Shown one piece after another: positions 47,362 to 55,462 of a DNA stretch of 64,000 nt. The stretch is from the NCBI GenBank assembly GCA_016278485.1, contig JADQBT010000002.1, positions 229,601-293,600 of the forward strand, read 5' to 3'. The notes below the pieces were generated by a model, which saw nothing but the letters and a program-made list of their open reading frames with translations, was not told the DNA's origin and made no database searches. A program made the translations under genes and the position numbers. Each line of letters opens with the position of its first letter. Position 1 is the stretch's first letter. Source of the stretch: Halanaerobiales bacterium (GTDB lineage: Bacteria > Bacillota > Halanaerobiia > Halanaerobiales > Halanaerobiaceae).

Positions 47362-48413
47362 TCCTTAAAGACAATTAATTGAGAATCAGCGATTGCTTTA
47401 ACAACAACCAATAATGATGGTCCCACTAATATACCCAAACCACCTAAAATCCTAAATCCAGCATAAAGAGAAATCATAGTTGCAAGTGGATGTAGACCAA
47501 GACTTTCCCCCATAATCTTGCCTTCTGAGCCTGACCTTACTGCTGCTAAGATTAGATGTAGAATTAATAAGGCAACACCAAAACTTATATTTCCACTTAA
47601 AAACGAAAAAATAATCCATGGATAAAAAACCAAGGCAGGGCCAATTATAGGTATCAAATCAAGTAAAGCTGCTGAAATAGCAATTATTAAAGCATATTGA
47701 TTACCCAAAATACTAAGGCCTATCCCAGTAATAACTCCAGTAATTGAAATCAAAATAATTAGCGCTCTAATATAACCTACTGCTGATTTATTTAATTGAT
47801 TCATTACTTTATTAATTTTTAGATGCGTTTCTTCAGGAAATAAATCTACCATAAAATCTTTAATTTTGTTTGCATCACGCGAAATAAAGAAAGTGGCAAT
47901 AAAACTCAAAAATAAGATTGTAATAATCATAGGCAACATACCAATAAAACCTAAAACAGTGTTTATTAGATTTACTAGACTATTTCTAATTGTATCATAA
48001 ATCATCTGTAAATTACTGTTAATTGATGTGCGTACACCTTCTGAAATTTCGAGATTATTTAATAATTCATTAAATTGATTATTTTGTTGTAAGATCCATT
48101 GTAACTGATTACCAAGAGTCTTATAGTCTGGTAAATTTCTTAATAATCTATTCAACTCTAAATACCCTTGTGAAAAACCAACTATTACAAAAACAACTAA
48201 AATGGTTACTAAAAACAATAAGACAAATATAACAATAAAACCTCTATGAATAGGGATCTTATCATTTAAATAATTCACAATAGGATTAATTAAACTAGCT
48301 AATATTGCTGCAATAATAAATGGTGTAAAGTAAATATACACATATTTGAGCGCAAAAAGTGCAATTAACATTGCACCAATAATAATTAAATATCTAATCA
48401 TCCATTTATCCAT
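47358..48413 (-). CDS. AI-2E/PerM-family permease, YtvI-like
   Basis: A 351-residue membrane protein with about eight predicted spans: hydrophobic segments near residues 7-45, 60-85, 150-175, 205-260 and 270-340. It belongs to the AI-2E transporter family (TqsA/PerM/YtvI). The N-terminal pair of helices and the central loop resemble the sporulation protein YtvI, but the substrate is unknown and members with ion/proton antiport roles exist. Its place between cdsA and dxr, with a 4-bp overlap to dxr, is unusual. Confidence 0.83.
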   Translation of the reverse strand: MDKWMIRYLIIIGAMLIALFALKYVYIYFTPFIIAAILASLINPIVNYLNDKIPIHRGFIVIFVLLFLVTILVVFVIVGFSQGYLELNRLLRNLPDYKTLGNQLQWILQQNNQFNELLNNLEISEGVRTSINSNLQMIYDTIRNSLVNLINTVLGFIGMLPMIITILFLSFIATFFISRDANKIKDFMVDLFPEETHLKINKVMNQLNKSAVGYIRALIILISITGVITGIGLSILGNQYALIIAISAALLDLIPIIGPALVFYPWIIFSFLSGNISFGVALLILHLILAAVRSGSEGKIMGESLGLHPLATMISLYAGFRILGGLGILVGPSLLVVVKAIADSQLIVFKE

Positions 48414-48428
48414 TTCTTATCATCTCAC

Positions 48429-49235
48429 TTACTTAAAAAGAATTAACAAAATATAATATGTAAACGGTATAGTAAAAATTAGACTATCAAATCTATCAAG
48501 TATACCTCCATGTCCAGGAATAATTGAACCCATATCTTTTACTCCTAAATCTCTTTTCATTGATGATTCGAATAGATCACCCATAATTGCAAGAAGAGGA
48601 AGTGAAATTGAAAAGATAAGCCATTGAAAATTAAATATATTAAAATATATTCCAGTAAAAATTACAAAAACACTTGAAAAAATAATTCCGCCTAAAGCGC
48701 CTTCCACAGTTTTATTTGGACTAATCTGTGGAGCCAATTTTGTCTTTCCAAAACTTTTACCAATAAAATATGCACCAGTATCTGTTAGCCAAGTTGCTAT
48801 TAAAACAAACCAGATAGCCTTTGTATCATTAAACGGTCGAATAGCAAAGTTTCTTAAAAGAATGAAAAAAGATAATCCTCCCCCGATATATAATATACCG
48901 AGTAAATTATAACTAATTTTCTTCATGAAATCTTTATTTTTAGCAAATAAATTATAAAAATATAATAATAAAAATATACTATATAATATAAAACCCTTTG
49001 ACCAACTTATTTCCCCCTCATTATACATATATGAGGAGATAGCAAGAATTAAACTTAAAAATGTAAGTAAAAATAATTCAAATTTTGATTGATATGGCAT
49101 GAGACGATAATATTCTCGCATAGCTGCTACAGTAATTATCATAATCGCTATGTTAAAAACAAATTCTCCTGAATTTATCACTAAATATAACAGTATAATT
49201 CCAATAACTGCACTCAAAACTCGCTTGCCAAGCAT
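48429..49235 (-). CDS. cdsA: Phosphatidate cytidylyltransferase
   Basis: A 268-residue integral membrane enzyme that makes CDP-diacylglycerol from phosphatidate and CTP. Six to eight hydrophobic spans precede the CDS signature, here SSMKRDLGVKDMGSIIPGHG then GILDRFDSL. TWLTDTGAYFIGKSFGK and LAPQISPNKTVEGALGG are further conserved blocks. Its ATG overlaps the uppS stop by 1 bp (TAATG), with AGGTGAT as ribosome binding site. Confidence 0.96.
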   Translation of the reverse strand: MLGKRVLSAVIGIILLYLVINSGEFVFNIAIMIITVAAMREYYRLMPYQSKFELFLLTFLSLILAISSYMYNEGEISWSKGFILYSIFLLLYFYNLFAKNKDFMKKISYNLLGILYIGGGLSFFILLRNFAIRPFNDTKAIWFVLIATWLTDTGAYFIGKSFGKTKLAPQISPNKTVEGALGGIIFSSVFVIFTGIYFNIFNFQWLIFSISLPLLAIMGDLFESSMKRDLGVKDMGSIIPGHGGILDRFDSLIFTIPFTYYILLILFK

Positions 49236-49939
49236 TAATTATCACCTGCATTCTTTAGTCCGCCAAACCGCCTTTCTCTATTACAAAAATCAGTTACAGC
49301 ATTTTGTAAATCGTCAGCAGAAAAATCTGGCCAATACTTATCTGAAAAAAACATCTCAGCATATGCTAATTGCCACAATAAAAAATTGCTTATTCTTTTA
49401 TCTCCACCTGTACGGATTAATAATTCAACATCCGGTAGATCAGGTTGATATAAGTATTTAGAAAAAACATCTTCACTAATATTATCAGCTTGAAGATCAT
49501 TATCAATTACATTTTTAACTGCATCAATTATTTCTGCTCTTCCTCCATAATTAAATGCTATGTTTAATGTTAAGCGATCATTCTTTCTAGAAGATTTTTC
49601 GACATCTTTAATTTTTTCTTTTAATTCTTTTGCCAAACAATCTCTTCGACCAATAAAATTAATTTTAATCTTATTTGAAATAAGTTCATCAGTTTCAGAA
49701 GCCATAGTTCTTTCCATTAATTTCATCAAGAAATTTACTTCATGATCAGGTCTTTTCCAATTTTCAGTTGAGAAGGCATATACGGTTAAATATTTAATTC
49801 CTAATTCACTTGTCTTTTTTATAATTTTCTTTAAAATTTTAACACCTTGTCTATGTCCTTCTTGTCTTGGCAGTCCTCTTTCACTGGCCCAACGGCCATT
49901 ACCGTCCATAATAATCGCTATATGTTTGGGCAGGCACAA
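49235..49939 (-). CDS. uppS: Undecaprenyl diphosphate synthase
   Basis: A 234-residue cis-prenyltransferase that makes the C55 lipid carrier of wall synthesis. The motif HIAIIMDGNGRWA contains the catalytic Asp, and FSTENWKRP, NIAFNYGGRAEI and RTGGDKRISNFLLWQLAYAE follow. I place the start at TTG (49939), 9 nt after AAGGG; the ATG at 49948 abuts that site. A GC-rich hairpin lies between frr and this gene. Confidence 0.95.
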   Translation of the reverse strand: MCLPKHIAIIMDGNGRWASERGLPRQEGHRQGVKILKKIIKKTSELGIKYLTVYAFSTENWKRPDHEVNFLMKLMERTMASETDELISNKIKINFIGRRDCLAKELKEKIKDVEKSSRKNDRLTLNIAFNYGGRAEIIDAVKNVIDNDLQADNISEDVFSKYLYQPDLPDVELLIRTGGDKRISNFLLWQLAYAEMFFSDKYWPDFSADDLQNAVTDFCNRERRFGGLKNAGDN

Positions 49940-49977
49940 AGATATCATCCCTTCTCAAAATATATATTAACTAATTA

Positions 49978-49995
49978 CCCCCTCACGAGAGGGGG
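49978..49995 (-). terminator. Hairpin between frr and uppS (attenuator or processing site)
   Basis: CCCCCTC (49978-49984) pairs with GAGGGGG (49989-49995) over a TCGT/ACGA loop. On the minus strand TAATTAGTTAAT follows, a poor U-run. It probably reduces or processes the transcript rather than ending it. Confidence 0.6.
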
Positions 49996-50023
49996 ATAGC
50001 AATTAAATATTTATTTAAACAAT

Positions 50024-50581
50024 TTATACTTCCATTATTTCTTCTTCTTTATTTTTAGTCATAGTATCAATTTTATTAATATATTTATCTGTTAACTCCT
50101 GAATATTTTCAAGTCCGCGGTGAAGATTATCTTCTGAAATATCTCCAGCATCTTCTAACTCTTTTAAGAGTTCATTATTTTCTCTACGAATACTTCTAAT
50201 CGCAATATGACCCTTTTCAGCTTTTTCATGAAGAACTTTTACTAACTCTTTTCTTCTTTCTTCAGTTAATTGAGGAATGTTAATTCTGATAACATTACCA
50301 TCGTTATTTGGATTAAGACCTAAATTAGCACTCATAATAGCCTTTTCTATATTTTCAAGTACGTTTTTATCCCATGGTTCAATAACAATCAATCTAGCTT
50401 CAGGAGCAACAACTTTTGCCATCTGTTGAATTGGAGTCGCAACACCATAATTATTAGCCATAATATTTTCAACTAATGAGGGCCTGGCACGTCCTGTACG
50501 GATAGTGTTAAGATCTTCCCGAGTTGCCTTTAAAGACTTCTCCATTTTTTTCTCAGTTTCCGACATAACTTCATTAAACAT
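50024..50581 (-). CDS. frr: Ribosome recycling factor
   Basis: A 185-residue factor that splits post-termination ribosomes with EF-G. Family segments: LNTIRTGRARPSLVENI, NYGVATPIQQMAKVVAPEAR, IRINIPQLTEERRKELVKV and IRSIRRENNELLKEL. AAGGGGGAG precedes the ATG, 21 bp after pyrH. Normal length; the standard pyrH-frr-uppS order. Confidence 0.97.
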   Translation of the reverse strand: MFNEVMSETEKKMEKSLKATREDLNTIRTGRARPSLVENIMANNYGVATPIQQMAKVVAPEARLIVIEPWDKNVLENIEKAIMSANLGLNPNNDGNVIRINIPQLTEERRKELVKVLHEKAEKGHIAIRSIRRENNELLKELEDAGDISEDNLHRGLENIQELTDKYINKIDTMTKNKEEEIMEV

Positions 50582-50602
50582 AAATATTCACTCCCCCTTT
50601 TA

Positions 50603-51322
50603 TTAACTGACAGAAGTTCCGATTTTCTTACCAAGAATTACTTTTTTTATGTTTCCCTGTTCTTTAACTCCAAATACAATTAATGGGATTTTATTATCCA
50701 TACATAATGAAACAGCAGTAAAATCCATTACTCTTAATGATTTATTTAAAATATCTTTATATGTTAATGTTTCATGTTTAACCGCTTCTGAATTTACTAC
50801 TGGATCAGAATCATAGACTCCATCAACATTTTTGGCCATCAGAATTGCATCAGCAGATATTTCTGCTGCACGTAACGCTGCAGTAGTATCAGTAGAAAAA
50901 AACGGATTCCCAGTACCTGCGGCAAAAATAACAACTCTACCTTTTTCAAGATGTCTAATTGCACGTCTTCTAATATAAGGTTCTGCAATCTGTCTCATTT
51001 CAATTGCGGATTGAACTCTTGTCTCAATACCAGTTTTCTCAATTGCATCTTGTAAAGCCATTGAGTTTATCACAGTTGCAAGCATACCCATATAGTCTGC
51101 AGTACCTCTATCCATTCCTTTTGCACTACCAGCAATTCCACGAAATATATTACCTCCACCTACAACTATTGCAAGCTCAACCTTAGTTTCAGAAATTACA
51201 TCATTAATTTCCTCAGCAATATTTTGTACCATGACTGGATCTATACCAAATCTATTTTGGCCGGCTAACGCCTCTCCACTAATTTTTAATATGACACGTG
51301 AGTAAACCGGGTTTTCTGCCAT
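50603..51322 (-). CDS. pyrH: Uridylate kinase
   Basis: A 239-residue amino-acid-kinase-fold UMP kinase. Motifs: [42 protein letters not shown] and [19 protein letters not shown]. The ATG at 51322 follows GGAGG at 11 nt; an in-frame ATG at 51340 overlaps that site. It lies after the tsf terminator, so a promoter should exist in 51323-51416. I see only weak candidates there. Confidence 0.96.
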   Translation of the reverse strand: MAENPVYSRVILKISGEALAGQNRFGIDPVMVQNIAEEINDVISETKVELAIVVGGGNIFRGIAGSAKGMDRGTADYMGMLATVINSMALQDAIEKTGIETRVQSAIEMRQIAEPYIRRRAIRHLEKGRVVIFAAGTGNPFFSTDTTAALRAAEISADAILMAKNVDGVYDSDPVVNSEAVKHETLTYKDILNKSLRVMDFTAVSLCMDNKIPLIVFGVKEQGNIKKVILGKKIGTSVS

Positions 51323-51416
51323 TATAAAATTAACCTCCATATATTTTATTCTCTAAAAAGACGTAAACACCTTTTTTAAGTCAGGAAATTATATATGATG
51401 AAACAACAGTCATTTT

Positions 51417-51448
51417 AAAAAAGAGAACACCTTTTAGTGTTCTCTTTT
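51417..51448 (-). terminator. Strong intrinsic terminator after tsf
   Basis: AAAAGAGAACAC (51419-51430) pairs with GTGTTCTCTTTT (51437-51448) around a 6-nt loop, and TTTTTTAAAATG follows on the minus strand. It ends the rpsB-tsf transcript. Confidence 0.92.
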
Positions 51449-51466
51449 AAAACTACCTAAAATAAT

Positions 51467-52369
51467 CTATTTGTTTTTGCTAGCTTCAGCCATAACTTCT
51501 GCAGCAAAATCTTCTTCTTCTTTTTCAATGCCTTCACCGAGTTCAAAGCGAACAAACTTATTGATTTTAAGATCACTCTCAGCAATAACATCTGCAACTG
51601 TTTTTTCATCATCTCTAACAAAAGGTTGTTCAAGCAAACAAACTTGTGTGTAATACTTAGCAATTTTTCCTTCAACAATTTGATCAATTATGTGTACTGG
51701 TTTACCTTCATTCAACATTTGTTCTTTGTAGATTTTCTTCTCTTTAGCAAGTGCATCTTGACTTACATCTTCTCTAGCAAGAAATTCAGGATTACTAGCA
51801 GCAATATGCATTGCTATATCTTTAGCACTATTTTCTGTATCATTTGTAAGTTCCCCAGCATAATCAACCATAACACCAATTTTACCACCCATATGGATAT
51901 AACCATAAACAAAACCATCGGTTTCATAACTAGCAAATCTTCTCAAATTTATATTTTCACCAATATTTGAAATGGCTTCTTTAACAATAGTGTTAACATC
52001 TTTATTTTCATCTTGATACCAAGTTTCGGAAAGAAGCTCGTCCAAATCTTTTGTATCACTTTGTAAAATATGTTCAGAAATTTTTTGAACAAGTTTCTGG
52101 AAATTTTCATTCTTAGCTACAAAATCAGTCTCACTATTAACCTCTACCAGAATACCTTTTTTATGATCGTCAGTCACAAGCAAGTTTACAAGACCCTCTG
52201 CTGCAACACGACCAGCTTTTTTTGCTGCATCTGCCATACCTTTTTCCCTTAAATATTCAACAGCAGCGTCAACATCACCCTCAGTTTCAGTGAGAGCTTT
52301 TTTACAATCAAGAACTCCTGCACCAGTTCTTTCACGAAGCTTTTTAATATTTTTCATATTTACACCCAT
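51467..52369 (-). CDS. tsf: Elongation factor Ts
   Basis: A 300-residue nucleotide exchange factor for EF-Tu. The N-terminal domain reads MKNIKKLRERTGAGVLDCKKAL and has the TDFVAKNENFQ block. The coiled-coil and C-terminal regions are present (VRFELGEGIEKEEEDFAAEV). The ATG at 52369 follows AAGGAGG at 9 nt; an upstream in-frame ATG at 52408 adds residues unrelated to the family. It is co-transcribed with rpsB. Confidence 0.96.
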   Translation of the reverse strand: MGVNMKNIKKLRERTGAGVLDCKKALTETEGDVDAAVEYLREKGMADAAKKAGRVAAEGLVNLLVTDDHKKGILVEVNSETDFVAKNENFQKLVQKISEHILQSDTKDLDELLSETWYQDENKDVNTIVKEAISNIGENINLRRFASYETDGFVYGYIHMGGKIGVMVDYAGELTNDTENSAKDIAMHIAASNPEFLAREDVSQDALAKEKKIYKEQMLNEGKPVHIIDQIVEGKIAKYYTQVCLLEQPFVRDDEKTVADVIAESDLKINKFVRFELGEGIEKEEEDFAAEVMAEASKNK

Positions 52370-52443
52370 TAAAAGATACCTCCTTATTTCATAAAAAAAG
52401 CGTGGCAAAGCAGTTAGATACTCTACCAGCGCCTTTATGTTAT

Positions 52444-53178
52444 TTATTCAGCTACTTTTTGAGCAGCTTCTGCTTTTTCTTCCATTTCAGTCTGTTCACC
52501 CTGTTTACCAGCTAGTACAGCATCTGCCATTACACTACTAATTAATTTGACAGCACGTATAGCATCATCATTCCCAGGAATAATATAATCTATTAAATCA
52601 GGATCACAGTTAGTATCTACAATAGATACGATAGGAATATTAAGCTTTTTTGCTTCTGCAACAGCAATAGATTCTTTGCGAGAATCAGTTACATAAAGCA
52701 CATCTGGTAACCCATTCATATAACGAATTCCACCAAGAAATTTTTCGAGCTTTTCATGTTCTCTTTTTAGTTCAATAACTTCTTTTTTAGGGAGAACTTC
52801 AAATAGCCCGTCTTCTTCCATAGTTTCAATCTCTTCTAGACGATTAATACGTAGTTTGATAGTGCCATAATTAGTCAACATACCACCTAACCAACGCTGA
52901 TTAACATAAGGCATCCCACAACGTTCAGCCTCTGTTCTAATAGTTTCCTGTGCTTGGCGCTTAGTTCCAACAAAAAGTATATTTTTCTTTTTAGCAGCAC
53001 TTTCTTTAACAAAATTATATGCTGTATCAATTAATTTTACAGTTTGTTGTAAATCTATAATATAGATACCATTTCTCTCGGTAAAAATATAATCCTTCAT
53101 TTTAGGATTCCATCTTCTAGTCTGATGTCCAAAATGTACACCTGACTCCAATAATTGTTTCATATTAACTACTGACAT
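52444..53178 (-). CDS. rpsB: Ribosomal protein S2
   Basis: A 244-residue protein of the small subunit. The start [27 protein letters not shown] and the blocks [29 protein letters not shown] and [10 protein letters not shown] are typical. GGAGGTGGAGG precedes the ATG at 53178; an ATG further upstream (53328) in the same frame lies inside the promoter and leader and is not used. A structured leader precedes the gene. Confidence 0.97.
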   Translation of the reverse strand: MSVVNMKQLLESGVHFGHQTRRWNPKMKDYIFTERNGIYIIDLQQTVKLIDTAYNFVKESAAKKKNILFVGTKRQAQETIRTEAERCGMPYVNQRWLGGMLTNYGTIKLRINRLEEIETMEEDGLFEVLPKKEVIELKREHEKLEKFLGGIRYMNGLPDVLYVTDSRKESIAVAEAKKLNIPIVSIVDTNCDPDLIDYIIPGNDDAIRAVKLISSVMADAVLAGKQGEQTEMEEKAEAAQKVAE

Positions 53179-53293
53179 AACCTCCACCTCCTCTCTTGGT
53201 TTAACCTCCGATCCCTTCCGCCTGAACACACCACTATAACTAATTAAGTTATAGCACCAGTGGTTCAGTCCAGAATCGTGTGTATTTTTGCCA
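53179..53293 (-). promoter_or_regulatory. Structured rpsB leader
   Basis: Downstream of the rpsB promoter the leader forms a long hairpin. Outer CTGAAC (53268-53263) pairs with GTTCAG (53227-53222), and inner CTATAAC/GTTATAG pairs at 53254-53248 with 53240-53234. An asymmetric internal loop holding CACTGGTG lies between the two stems. A purine-rich tail GGCGGAAGGGATCGGAGG follows. Its form suggests a ribosomal-protein leader for S2 feedback control, which I infer. Confidence 0.6.
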
Positions 53294-53299
53294 TTTAAT

Positions 53300-53328
53300 A
53301 GTATACCACAATAAAAAAAAATTATCAA
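53300..53328 (-). promoter_or_regulatory. Sigma-A promoter of rpsB-tsf
   Basis: Minus-strand TTGATA (53328-53323), 17 bp, TATACT (53305-53300). It begins immediately after the cheD stop, so the ribosomal genes are transcribed separately from the che genes. Confidence 0.85.
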
Positions 53329-53334
53329 TAAAAT

Positions 53335-53817
53335 TTATAAATAATGATCATCTTTTTTATAGGATTTAATTAAAACACTTCCATTTTCAGTATGGAATAC
53401 CATTGTTCGACCATAATCTTCTCCGGTATCTTCTCCAATTATTCTTATGCCTTCATCCGCTAAAATACTTTTGACAGCAATAATATTTCTTTCTCCTACG
53501 CGCATAGTACTACTGCTTTCAGATATATTAAACATCTTAGCTCCACCTGCAATTTTAGCTTCCAAATTTCTTTTTTTAGCTCCAACCTTCTCTAATTCTT
53601 TGATGATAAGTGGAATACCTGTATCAGCATATTTGGCTGGTTTCATGCCTTTTCTGTTTTCTGGAAGCATAATATGTATCATACCACCTACTTTTTTGAA
53701 TTTATCATATAAAGTTATTCCAACACATGAACCTAATCCAATTGTTACAATAACTTCCGGGTCTTTTGCAATAGAGTATTCTGCCATTCTGACCCGAATT
53801 TGCTCATCCCTCTGCAT
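53335..53817 (-). CDS. cheD: Chemoreceptor glutamine deamidase CheD
   Basis: A 160-residue enzyme that deamidates glutamines on methyl-accepting chemotaxis proteins and stimulates CheC. The catalytic Cys31 in TIGLGSCVGI and His48 in GGMIHIMLP are present, with KYADTGIPLIIKELEK following. The ATG overlaps the cheC stop by 1 bp (TAATG). Last gene of the che unit. Confidence 0.95.
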   Translation of the reverse strand: MQRDEQIRVRMAEYSIAKDPEVIVTIGLGSCVGITLYDKFKKVGGMIHIMLPENRKGMKPAKYADTGIPLIIKELEKVGAKKRNLEAKIAGGAKMFNISESSSTMRVGERNIIAVKSILADEGIRIIGEDTGEDYGRTMVFHTENGSVLIKSYKKDDHYL

Positions 53818-54437
53818 TAGATATCAAATCCTAACGCATTGAGAATTTTATTAAGTGAACCAAGGTTTGGAATTAAAAAGAAAAATCCTTCTATTTCATT
53901 GCTCCCATCAAGAAATTGTGTTTCAATTAATAAGGCGTAATCGCTAATTTCACTAAAAGGAATCATGGAAGAACTTAATATTGCACCAGCCATATCATGT
54001 GAATAACCAGGTACAGATTGATTTAAATTAAAACCTGTTAATTGATTGAGTGCATTCAAATATGCACCACTTAAAATGTTCCCGATTTCTTTTACAGCAG
54101 AAATCTCAACGTCTCCTAATTCAGAGATATCCACCTCCTGCTTTAAAACTAATTTCAAAAGATGTTGAACACTTTTTTCTGCAAGCACAAATAAAATGCT
54201 TCCTGGAGCTTCCCCCTCAACCTGAAGTAAAATTCCAAAAACATTTTCTTCTACATCACCCGTAATTTCAGGCACTTCAGATAGGGGTAAAATATCAACA
54301 GAAGGTACACTCATATCTATTTTTTTATCAAGAAACTGTGAAAATGCAGTAGCTGCATTGCCAGCTCCAATATTTCCAACCTCGCGTAATGCATCCTTAT
54401 GCATATCATTGAGTCTACCTATTATATCATCTTCCAC
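53817..54437 (-). CDS. cheC: CheY-P phosphatase CheC
   Basis: A 206-residue phosphatase of the CheC/CheX/FliY family. Both active-site repeats are intact: ALREVGNIGAGNAATAFSQF and AVKEIGNILSGAYLNALNQ, each with the E-x2-N core. So it should dephosphorylate CheY-P at two sites, with CheD as partner. The start is GTG (54437) behind GGGGTGAT. It is followed by cheD as in Bacillus and Thermotoga. Confidence 0.94.
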   Translation of the reverse strand: MEDDIIGRLNDMHKDALREVGNIGAGNAATAFSQFLDKKIDMSVPSVDILPLSEVPEITGDVEENVFGILLQVEGEAPGSILFVLAEKSVQHLLKLVLKQEVDISELGDVEISAVKEIGNILSGAYLNALNQLTGFNLNQSVPGYSHDMAGAILSSSMIPFSEISDYALLIETQFLDGSNEIEGFFFLIPNLGSLNKILNALGFDI

Positions 54438-54449
54438 TTGTTATCACCC

Positions 54450-54956
54450 CTATTCAAGTACCAATTCATCCAATTGTTGAACTTCTTTTTCAGATAATAT
54501 TTGTTTTAAATTCAATAAAATTAATAATCTGTCCTTAAGCTTGCCTACTCCTCTAATAAAATCTTTGTTAATACCCCGGGTGATTTTGGGAGCTTCATTT
54601 ATGTCATCAACGTTTAAGCGAATAATTTCTTTTACATCATTTACCAGCATTCCGATTAAAGATTCATCAAATTCAACGATAATAATTTTATCTTCTTCCA
54701 TTTCATAACTACTATTAGATAAAGATAATCTCGTTATCAGATCTACTACTGGAACAATCTCTCCTCTTAAATTTATAACTCCTCTAACAAAATCTGGTGC
54801 ATTGGGGATCGAGGTTAATTCACTAACATTAATAATTTCTCTGGTCTGTTTGATACCAACTCCAAATTCTTCTTGACCAACATTAAAAACTACAAACTGT
54901 TCTTGAACTTTATTTTTATTTTCTTTCTTATTAGATTTGTGGAATCTTGATAACAT
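54450..54956 (-). CDS. cheW: Chemotaxis coupling protein CheW (copy 1)
   Basis: A 168-residue CheW-domain protein linking receptors to CheA. After a 20-residue basic N-terminal extension it has FVVFNVGQEEFGVGIKQTRE, PDFVRGVINLRGEIVPVVDL and VGKLKDRLLILLNLKQIL. It is paralogous to the next gene; the two may serve different receptor sets. AAAGGAG precedes the ATG. Confidence 0.93.
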   Translation of the reverse strand: MLSRFHKSNKKENKNKVQEQFVVFNVGQEEFGVGIKQTREIINVSELTSIPNAPDFVRGVINLRGEIVPVVDLITRLSLSNSSYEMEEDKIIIVEFDESLIGMLVNDVKEIIRLNVDDINEAPKITRGINKDFIRGVGKLKDRLLILLNLKQILSEKEVQQLDELVLE

Positions 54957-54980
54957 TTTTCCACTCCTTTACCTAACTAT

Positions 54981-55448
54981 TTATTCTTCATTATCAAACA
55001 ATAACTTTTCTAGATCAATCAAAACAAGCAGACGATCATTGACTTTGCCAACCCCTTGCAAAAATTCCTGTTTAATGCCCCCAGCAACCTCAGGAGCGGG
55101 TTCTATCTCGTCTTCACTTAACCAGACTACTTCATTAACAGCATCAACCATGAGTCCAATTAAATTATCTCTAACTAGAACAGTAATTATTCTTAAATGC
55201 TCGTCTTCATCCTCATCAATCACCATATTAAACCTTTTACGTAAATCAACTACTGATACGATCTGTCCCCGTAAATTAATAACACCTAAAATGTGTTCTT
55301 CCGTATTAGGGACATTAGTAATTTTACTTGGCTTAATAATCTCTTTCGCCTGGGTTATATTAACACCATATTCTTCACGACCAATTTGAAAAATAACAAA
55401 TTGGCGTTGTTCTATTTCACGAACATCTTGTTGCTCAATAGCACTCAT
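54981..55448 (-). CDS. cheW: Chemotaxis coupling protein CheW (copy 2)
   Basis: A 155-residue CheW-domain protein with QFVIFQIGREEYGVNITQAK, EEHILGVINLRGQIVSVVDL and VGKVNDRLLVLIDLEKLL. No receiver domain is attached, so it is CheW rather than CheV. It lies directly after cheA. The acidic insert (DEDEDEH) in the middle differs from copy 1. Confidence 0.93.
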   Translation of the reverse strand: MSAIEQQDVREIEQRQFVIFQIGREEYGVNITQAKEIIKPSKITNVPNTEEHILGVINLRGQIVSVVDLRKRFNMVIDEDEDEHLRIITVLVRDNLIGLMVDAVNEVVWLSEDEIEPAPEVAGGIKQEFLQGVGKVNDRLLVLIDLEKLLFDNEE

Positions 55449-55462
55449 ATCTATTCACTCCC

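Noticed and set aside
49150-49461. 103-codon plus-strand open frame across cdsA and uppS
   Set aside because: Antisense to two strongly conserved genes, no ribosome binding site, no recognisable protein pattern.
51626-51970. 114-codon plus-strand open frame opposite tsf
   Set aside because: Antisense of a conserved gene with low-complexity hydrophobic translation and no start signals.
52370-53328. Longer start for rpsB at 53328 and for tsf at 52408
   Set aside because: These extensions run through the promoter, leader or Shine-Dalgarno and do not match family N-termini.
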